From assembly GCA_000482145.1 (NCBI GenBank), contig AUXH01000657.1, positions 1 to 10,323 of the forward strand: 10,323 nt of DNA, in the 5' to 3' direction. The position numbers and the translations under genes are program-made. This document shows positions 5,737 through 10,323 of this stretch, one piece after another. The number at the start of each line of letters is the position of its first letter. Position 1 is the first letter of the stretch. This DNA is from Strigomonas culicis (Eukaryota > Euglenozoa > Kinetoplastea > Trypanosomatida > Trypanosomatidae). The notes beneath the pieces were generated by a model, which was not told where the DNA came from, searched no databases, and worked only from the letters and a program-made list of their open reading frames with translations.

Positions 5737-7464
5737 CTAAAACCCCGGACAGGCCACGTTGAGATTCACGCTTAGCTCCACCAGCGCGCGACGCGTGTCG
5801 CCACGCAGGGACTGCAGCCTCGAGCGCAGGTCGGCCACGCCCTGGTCCCACGCGTGGCGCTGCCCGGCCACCGACTGCGCGAGCGCCTCGCAGCGCTTCT
5901 CCACGAGCGCGGTGACCACGCGCTGGTGCTGCACCAGCAGCCGCTGTAGGTGCTCCGCGGTCTGCTGGTCGACGGTGGGGCCGGCGCCGGCTGCCAGCGC
6001 CGCCCGCGTGCGCGCGGCACTCGCCGCGGCGCGGTCGCTGTGCCGCTGCAGCCGCTCATCCACGTACCTCTCGATCCGCTGGCGCTGCGCCTGCACCTCG
6101 GCCACCAGCCGCCCGCGTGCGTCCTCCACGAGGCGGGTGAGCTCCGCCCGCTGCGCGGCGGTCTGCGCGCGGCTGCCGCCGACGTCGGCGGTGAGCGCCT
6201 GCACCAGCTCCTGCAGCTGCGCGAGCTGCGCCTCCAGCGGCGCGAGCTCCTCCTCGCGCCACGCGCGCCGCTCGTGGGCGAGCCCGCCGCGCACCTCCGC
6301 CTGCAGCGCGCGCCGCAGGTCCGCCAGCGCCGCCGCCTGCCGCTCCTGCTGCCCCTCCAGCTGGTGCTGCTGCCGCTGCAGCGCGTCGGCGAGATAGCGG
6401 CCGCGGCGCTCCTCGTCCTCGGCCAGCACCCCGCGCGCGACGCTCCGCAGGTGGGCCTCCAGCGCCTCCGGAGAGCCGCCGAGGTCCGCCGCGAAGGGCG
6501 ACGCGGCGGTGGCCGCGGCCGCCTCCCGCGCGCGCTCGCGCGCCTGCGCCGCCGCGCGCTCCTCCCCCACGAGGCGTTGGCAGTCGCCCAGCACCTCCGC
6601 CCGTTGCTCCTGCAGCCGCAGCTCCAGCGCGGAGCGCAGCTCGTCGCGAAGCAGCGGCAGCAGCTCCGGCCACAGCTCTCGCACCAGCGCCTGCCGCTCG
6701 CCCGCGCCGCAGCGCTGCAGCGTCGCCAGCACCGCCGCCGGCCGCGGGGCCTCCGCCGCCGCCACGCGCGCGGCCACGCCATGTAAGTCCTGCCGCACGG
6801 CCGCGCACAGCTCGGCGAGGCCCTGCCGCACCTCCGCCAGCTGCCCCTGCGCCGCGCGCTCGTGGCTCTGCTGCCGCAGCCGCAGCTGTCGGTAGAGCGT
6901 CGGCGTCAGGCCGTCGCCGCCCGGCGCGGCCGCCGCGAAGACCGGGGCGGGCCGCGTGCGGGGCGACGGCGGCGCGTCCGTGGAGGCCACCACGTCGCTC
7001 GCCTCTGCCGCCGCGGGCGCGACCGACGCCGGCGACGGCTCCGCGCTGGAGGGCCCGCCCGGCTCCTCACTGGCGCTCGCCGCGGACCGCGACGGGTGCA
7101 GCGCGGCGAGCACCTTCAGCGCCTCCTCGCGTGCCATGCGCCGCACACGGCCGAGCGCGTCCGCGTCAGCGGCGGGCGCCCCGCCGTCGCTGTGGGAGGG
7201 CGTGTAGGGGGTCGCGGAGGGGTCGCCGCGCACCTCCGGCATCTCCGGCGGGGTGGAGGTTGACGCCGTGGCGGAGGCCACGTGCGGCGGCGTCGCGCGG
7301 CGCGCCGCGTAGCGATGGAACGAGCGCCGCGCCGCCTCGGCGGCGGCGGGGGTGCGTGGCGTGGTGCAGTGGCGGCAGGGCGAGCGGCGCGCGGGGCCGC
7401 CGCCGAAGCTCTCGCTGACGAGCGACGGAACGAAGCCGTGGCACACCTCACAGTACGATGCCAT
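5737..7464 (-). CDS. Protein with N-terminal CxxC-CxxC putative zinc site and long coiled coil
   Basis: From the ATG at 7464 the frame encodes 575 residues, ending in TAG. The N-terminus has C5-x2-C8 and C30-x2-C33, with His beside C8 and between C30 and C33, spaced like a small treble-clef or ribbon-type zinc site. Residues 34-185 are Ala/Pro/Ser/Thr-rich and probably disordered. From residue 190 (LYRQLRLRQQ) to near the end the protein is almost all Ala, Leu, Glu, Gln and Arg, with very few prolines: a long coiled coil. The last residues (VNLNVACPGF) are hydrophobic. No family is recognised. A cytoskeletal or basal-body scaffold is a reasonable guess, not shown. The frame stays open upstream to a GTG at 7530, but that codon lies in the predicted leader; the ATG at 7464 sits 73 bases after a strong acceptor and directly before the conserved-looking cysteines. 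Confidence 0.85.
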   Translation of the reverse strand: MASYCEVCHGFVPSLVSESFGGGPARRSPCRHCTTPRTPAAAEAARRSFHRYAARRATPPHVASATASTSTPPEMPEVRGDPSATPYTPSHSDGGAPAADADALGRVRRMAREEALKVLAALHPSRSAASASEEPGGPSSAEPSPASVAPAAAEASDVVASTDAPPSPRTRPAPVFAAAAPGGDGLTPTLYRQLRLRQQSHERAAQGQLAEVRQGLAELCAAVRQDLHGVAARVAAAEAPRPAAVLATLQRCGAGERQALVRELWPELLPLLRDELRSALELRLQEQRAEVLGDCQRLVGEERAAAQARERAREAAAATAASPFAADLGGSPEALEAHLRSVARGVLAEDEERRGRYLADALQRQQHQLEGQQERQAAALADLRRALQAEVRGGLAHERRAWREEELAPLEAQLAQLQELVQALTADVGGSRAQTAAQRAELTRLVEDARGRLVAEVQAQRQRIERYVDERLQRHSDRAAASAARTRAALAAGAGPTVDQQTAEHLQRLLVQHQRVVTALVEKRCEALAQSVAGQRHAWDQGVADLRSRLQSLRGDTRRALVELSVNLNVACPGF

Positions 7465-7537
7465 GCGCACTATCCTTTTGACTATGAGTGTAACTATTAT
7501 CGATGTGTAGACGTAGCTGTATAGATCCACTGATCAG

Positions 7538-7565
7538 CTGCGTGGGAAAGAGAGAGAGGGGAATG
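7538..7565 (-). promoter_or_regulatory. Predicted trans-splicing signal for the CxxC coiled-coil gene
   Basis: The sense strand reads CCCCTCTCTCTCTTTCCC and then ACGCAG, with AG at 7539-7538. There is no other AG between about 7591 and 7540. This is the best-looking acceptor in the window. It yields a 73-base leader without ATG and places the open extension up to the GTG at 7530 in untranslated sequence. Confidence 0.65.
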
Positions 7566-7762
7566 CAAAAACAAAGGGTACAACAGCATGACTATGTGTA
7601 CGAAAAAAAAAAATGGATACAGAAAAAGAAAAAAGACACATTAAAAAAAAAAGATACTATTGACGGTATGTAAACACTTTGTTGGGATATTTACATGTAC
7701 ATGCGGAGACAGAGAGAGAGACCAGAGGGGGCAGCAAATAGAAAAAAAAAGCAACTGACCAT

Positions 7763-7785
7763 CCCCCCATCCCTACCCCTCTCCC
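7763..7785 (-). other. G-quadruplex-capable segment on the sense strand in the ankyrin gene 3' UTR
   Basis: On the minus strand four G runs of 3, 4, 3 and 6 bases (7785-7783, 7779-7776, 7773-7771, 7768-7763) are separated by loops of 3, 2 and 2 bases. This is a compact canonical quadruplex pattern in the mRNA sense, about 100 bases after the stop codon at 7886. It is the only such pattern I found on the sense strand of the spacers. Folding and function are predictions. Confidence 0.6.
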
Positions 7786-7885
7786 TCGCACAGATTCGGA
7801 ATTCATAATAACAATAATACAGAGGCACGAAGAGAGAGGGTCACAGTTTCCCCTCTTGCGGTGGCGCGCGTGGCGTGGAGCCGCT

Positions 7886-8596
7886 TCACTGCGCGGCGAC
7901 GCGGCTCTGCGGCGCGACGGAGGAACAGATGAGGCGGTTGATGTCGTCCAGCATGCGCTTCTGCTCCAGCGTCTTCGCCGTCTCGCTGTACTGCTCCGCG
8001 TGGTACTGCAGCCGCTCCTCGAGCGGCCTGCCGCTGAGGCTCGCGCCGGCGCCGAGCGCGGCGACGGCCTGCAGGTACTGCACGAGGTGCAGCCAGCCAC
8101 AGAGCGCCGCGAGGTCGGCCGCGTCGAAGCCGTCGCGGTCGCGCTGCGACGCGTCGGCGCCGCTGGCGAGCAGCAGCCGCACCATCGCCAGGTCGCCGCG
8201 CACCACGGCGAGCAGCAGCGGGGTGCGGCCCGTCGCCTCGTGGGGGTGGTGCAGCAGCCGCTGGGCCCCGGGGCGCCAGCGCCGCCCGCCGCCGCGCTCC
8301 GGCGGCGCGCGGTCGTACAGCAGCAGCTCGACGAGCGCCACGTTGCCGCACCACACGCCGCGGTGCAGCGCGTGAAAGCCGTTCGCGTCGTGGAGCAGCA
8401 GCGACGCGCCGCGCTCGAGCAGCAGCGCGACGGCGGCCGGGTCCTCCGCGGTGAGGGCCCACAGCAGCAGCGACAGGCGGTGCGTCGCGTCCGTCGCGTT
8501 CACGTTCGCGGGCGTCACGCAGGCCTCCAGAGTGTCCATGTCGCCCTGCACCACGGCCGTCACCAGCGTGTCCACGCTCGCGGCTGGGGTGGTCAT
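7886..8596 (-). CDS. Small ankyrin-repeat protein
   Basis: The frame encodes 236 residues from ATG at 8596 to TGA. About five ankyrin-type units are visible: residues 7-37 (LVTAVVQGDMDTLEACV), 39-70 (LLLWALTAEDPAAVALLLERGA), 72-100 (GFHALHRGVWCGNVALVELLL), 123-153 (GRTPLLLAVVRGDLAMVRLLLASGA, the best match to the consensus TPLxxA..G...V..LL..GA) and 155-180 (GFDAADLAALCGWLHLVQYL). An insert of about 23 residues rich in Arg, Gly and Pro separates units 3 and 4. A helical tail (about 190-225, LEERLQYHAEQYSETAKTL) follows. Ankyrin repeats bind partner proteins; there is no catalytic domain, so the partner and pathway cannot be read from the sequence. No signal peptide or membrane segment is seen. 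Confidence 0.88.
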   Translation of the reverse strand: MTTPAASVDTLVTAVVQGDMDTLEACVTPANVNATDATHRLSLLLWALTAEDPAAVALLLERGASLLLHDANGFHALHRGVWCGNVALVELLLYDRAPPERGGGRRWRPGAQRLLHHPHEATGRTPLLLAVVRGDLAMVRLLLASGADASQRDRDGFDAADLAALCGWLHLVQYLQAVAALGAGASLSGRPLEERLQYHAEQYSETAKTLEQKRMLDDINRLICSSVAPQSRVAAQ

Positions 8597-8630
8597 GTCC
8601 TTCCTTGTATCGGTCCTATGCTTGCAACTC

Positions 8631-8683
8631 CTTTTTTTTTTAGTATTTATGGTGAGAGAGAGAGGGGGGGGAAGGAAAGATGG
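8631..8683 (-). promoter_or_regulatory. Predicted trans-splicing signal for the ankyrin gene
   Basis: A C/T-rich tract on the sense strand (about 8683-8652, including C8 and a CT repeat) is followed by a short A-rich stretch and the first AG at 8632-8631. No AG is present between about 8724 and 8633. The leader would be about 34 bases without ATG; a further AG at 8629-8628 would shorten it slightly. Confidence 0.55.
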
Positions 8684-8845
8684 AATAGAGGATAATTACG
8701 GTCAGGGTGTACAAGCCGATTTCCTTCTTTTTCTTATGTCACTCTTGTCTTTGCTCTTTTTTTCGGTTTTTAAATGTGTTAAGAAAAACGTAAATGTACA
8801 ACTAAGCTGTCTGTCTAGCTGGTAAGCCACCTCGAATGAGGGAGC

Positions 8846-8858
8846 GGGGGGGGGGGGG
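8846..8858 (-). repeat. C13 homopolymer just after the stop of the rightmost gene (G13 on the plus strand)
   Basis: Thirteen consecutive G on the plus strand read as C13 in the mRNA sense and begin two bases after the TAG stop (TAG, A, C13). It is the longest homopolymer of C or G in the window. It parallels the C10 run after the ctf18 stop. Confidence 0.8.
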
Positions 8859-8859
8859 T

Positions 8860-10323
8860 CTAGCAGTCCCTAAACACACAGGTGCTCAGGTACTCCCGCT
8901 CCCGCGCGGCGGCCTCCAGCAGCTCCACCTCGACGTCGCGCGACACATCCTGCAGCGCGCCGACCGCGTCGTACAGCGCATGCTCCGCCTGTAGCACCGC
9001 GCCGCCGTACGGCCGCAGCGGGTCCGCCGCCGCGGCGGCGGCGCCGCCGTGGCGGCTGAGCGCGCGCAGGGCGCAGCCTTGCACCTGCCCCACGGCGTGC
9101 CGCAGCCGGGCCGTCGGGGGCGCCGGCGGCCCGCTCTCCGCCCGCGGCGGCCGCGCGCCGGCCGTGCCCACCACCACCTCGAAGCTCACCGGCGCGGCAG
9201 CGGCATCCTTCTCCGCCGCGGCGGCGGTGGTGGCGCGTGCCAGGATTTGCGCGAGCCGCACACCGGCGTCGTCGACGGGGGCGGCGGTCGCCGGCAGCAC
9301 GGTCGGCGCGATGCGCGGCGGCGGCGTGGGCGGCGCCCGGCACTCGCTCTCGTCCAGCGCGGCAGGGACGGGGGAGGCGAGCGCGGCGGCGGCGGCGCGC
9401 GGCAGCGGGGACGCGCGGCGCGCGGCGATGAGCTGCTGCTCCAGCCACAGCACCTTGCGCTGGCTGCGCAGCAGCGCCTCCCGCAGCTCCGCCTCCGCCG
9501 CGGTGCCGCCCGCCGCGCGCGCGAGCGCCTCCAGCTCGGCCGTGTTCGACGCCAGCACCGCGGCGAGAGCCGCCAGGTCGCGGCGCTCGCCCGCCGTCGA
9601 GTCGCGCACCTCCTGCTGCAGCTGCGGCCACGCCGCCGCGGTCGGCGCCGCCTCGAACAGCGAGCGCGGCACGAAGTCCGGCGCGTCTCTCGCCGGCGCC
9701 TCCCGGCGCGCGGGCTGCTGTGCGGCGCGCTGCCACGCCGCCGGCTTGTCCGTGTGCGGCAGCGCAGGGGGGGAGGGCGGCGGGGTGCAGGCGTCGCCGC
9801 CGGGCAGGGTGGACGCGTCCTGCGTCCCGTGGATGCTGAGCGGCACGCGCCCGTCGCCGTACGACACGTAGCTCTCTTTCCGCAGCCGCTGCTGCTGCTG
9901 CGTCTCCGTGCGGATGAACTGCAGCAGCATGGAGGAGGTGGAGCCGCTGCCCGAGCGGGCGCTGGCGCCGAGACTGCCGCAGCTGATGGTGTCGTCGCTC
10001 CCGGGGGTGCGCGCGCTCGTCGCGTCGGCGTCGGCCGCTGGCAAGGGCTCCGGCAGCGGCGGCGGCTCCACCGCCGCCCCGCTCTGCGTCTCTGGTGGCG
10101 GGTCCTGACGCTCCTGCGGCTTGGTCGCCCGCCCCGCGCGCTGCTGCCGCTGCAGAAAGTCGCTGTCGGGGATGGCGAAGGTGTGCAGGATGGTCCGCGC
10201 GGCCGCCGCGTTCTCCTCCCGGCGGAGGTGGCGCTGCCACGCGGCCGCGGCCACCGCCGGCGCGGCCGGCGTCGCGGCGGCGCTGCGGCGCGCGAGGCTG
10301 CCCCAGCGCGCCGCGAGCGTAAG
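8860..10323 (-). CDS. Low-complexity and coiled-coil protein, C-terminal part (start outside the window)
   Basis: The minus-strand frame is open from the right edge to a TAG stop and gives 487 visible residues. The true start is not in the window: the first in-frame ATG is residue 132 (bases 9930-9928), well inside the frame, and a GTG at 10254 is not a normal start in a eukaryote. Residues about 35-60 include the mixed segment ARTILHTFAIPDSDFLQRQQ, which looks folded. About 65-230 is Pro/Ser/Ala-rich, with a four-Gln run near 142. Residues about 232-305 (from WPQLQQEVRD) are Ala/Leu/Glu/Arg-rich and likely coiled coil. After another Pro/Ala-rich stretch, the last 85 or so residues form a helical-looking segment (AEHALYDAVGALQDVSRDVEVELLEAAARERE). 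I do not recognise the family and cannot assign a function. Confidence 0.78.
   Translation of the reverse strand, partial: LTLAARWGSLARRSAAATPAAPAVAAAAWQRHLRREENAAAARTILHTFAIPDSDFLQRQQRAGRATKPQERQDPPPETQSGAAVEPPPLPEPLPAADADATSARTPGSDDTISCGSLGASARSGSGSTSSMLLQFIRTETQQQQRLRKESYVSYGDGRVPLSIHGTQDASTLPGGDACTPPPSPPALPHTDKPAAWQRAAQQPARREAPARDAPDFVPRSLFEAAPTAAAWPQLQQEVRDSTAGERRDLAALAAVLASNTAELEALARAAGGTAAEAELREALLRSQRKVLWLEQQLIAARRASPLPRAAAAALASPVPAALDESECRAPPTPPPRIAPTVLPATAAPVDDAGVRLAQILARATTAAAAEKDAAAAPVSFEVVVGTAGARPPRAESGPPAPPTARLRHAVGQVQGCALRALSRHGGAAAAAADPLRPYGGAVLQAEHALYDAVGALQDVSRDVEVELLEAAAREREYLSTCVFRDC

Larger units (their letters stand above)
7465..7885 (-). other. Intergenic spacer: ankyrin gene 3' UTR and leader of the CxxC coiled-coil gene
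   Basis: In the sense direction the spacer starts after the TGA at 7886. It contains a G-rich segment with four G runs (7785-7763), A/T-rich and T-rich stretches around 7660-7600, a C/T tract (about 7565-7546), an acceptor at 7538 and a leader of about 73 bases. The plus strand carries no plausible gene, and no tRNA-like structure was seen. Confidence 0.6.
8597..8859 (-). other. Intergenic spacer: 3' UTR of the rightmost gene and ankyrin gene leader
   Basis: This is the shortest spacer, 263 bases. On the sense strand it opens with the C13 run after the TAG at 8860 and passes through A-rich sequence, then through a C/T tract that starts near 8683. A predicted acceptor at 8631 leaves a leader of about 34 bases. 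No coding frame or RNA gene was seen. Confidence 0.6.

Noticed and set aside
5759..6786. Plus-strand open frames opposite the coiled-coil gene (212 and 278 codons)
   Set aside because: They are composed mostly of Arg, Ser, Cys, Leu and Ala as shadows of coiled-coil codons, and lack an upstream plus-strand polypyrimidine-AG signal.
5737..7530. Upstream extension of the CxxC coiled-coil gene to 7530
   Set aside because: The codon at 7530 is GTG, and the extension is AT-rich and spans the strong predicted splice acceptor at 7538 and the leader. The ATG at 7464 is the proper start.
7856..8695. Plus-strand open frame of 279 codons opposite the ankyrin gene
   Set aside because: It is antisense to recognisable ankyrin repeats, runs into simple-repeat spacer sequence and contains no domain.
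8860..10254. A start codon at 10254 for the rightmost gene
   Set aside because: The codon is GTG and the frame stays open to the window edge, so the gene is cut by the edge and does not start there.
1..10323. CRISPR array, tRNA or rRNA genes, transposon or prophage
   Set aside because: No regularly spaced direct repeats, tRNA T-loop motifs, terminal inverted repeats, or transposase or reverse transcriptase motifs were found on either strand by reading.

Overview
The window looks like part of a directional gene cluster from the nuclear genome of a GC-rich kinetoplastid, most likely a trypanosomatid. All six protein genes lie on the minus strand. They are intronless and GC-rich, and are separated by AT-rich spacers of about 260 to 490 bases. 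Each spacer between two genes carries, on the sense strand, a polypyrimidine tract, then a stretch without AG, then an AG and a short leader with no ATG. This is the arrangement expected for polycistronic transcription resolved by spliced-leader trans-splicing. The genus cannot be fixed from the sequence; the coding composition would suit Leishmaniinae or another GC-rich lineage.

Reading in the direction of transcription (right to left): (1) 10323-8860, the 3' part of a gene for an unrecognised low-complexity and coiled-coil protein whose start lies outside the window; (2) 8596-7886, a small ankyrin-repeat protein; (3) 7464-5737, a protein with an N-terminal CxxC...CxxC putative zinc site followed by a very long coiled coil; (4) 5256-4525, a protein with a probable mitochondrial presequence and no family that I recognise; (5) 4038-1042, the AAA+ clamp-loader subunit Ctf18, the one confident functional call, with intact Walker A, Walker B and sensor motifs, the Ctf18 family's C-terminal RDFFGR motif and a CAG-encoded polyglutamine run; (6) 576-1, the 5' part of a gene for a coiled-coil protein that runs off the left edge.

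The genes do not form an obvious functional pathway. In kinetoplastids neighbouring genes in a unit are usually unrelated, and regulation is mostly post-transcriptional. I therefore paid attention to the untranslated regions: predicted splice acceptors, G-quadruplex-capable sequences (one on the sense strand in the ankyrin 3' UTR, others on the template strand) and C homopolymers that directly follow two stop codons. I found no tRNA, rRNA, mobile element, CRISPR array or strand switch, and nothing that amounts to a clearly new molecular system.
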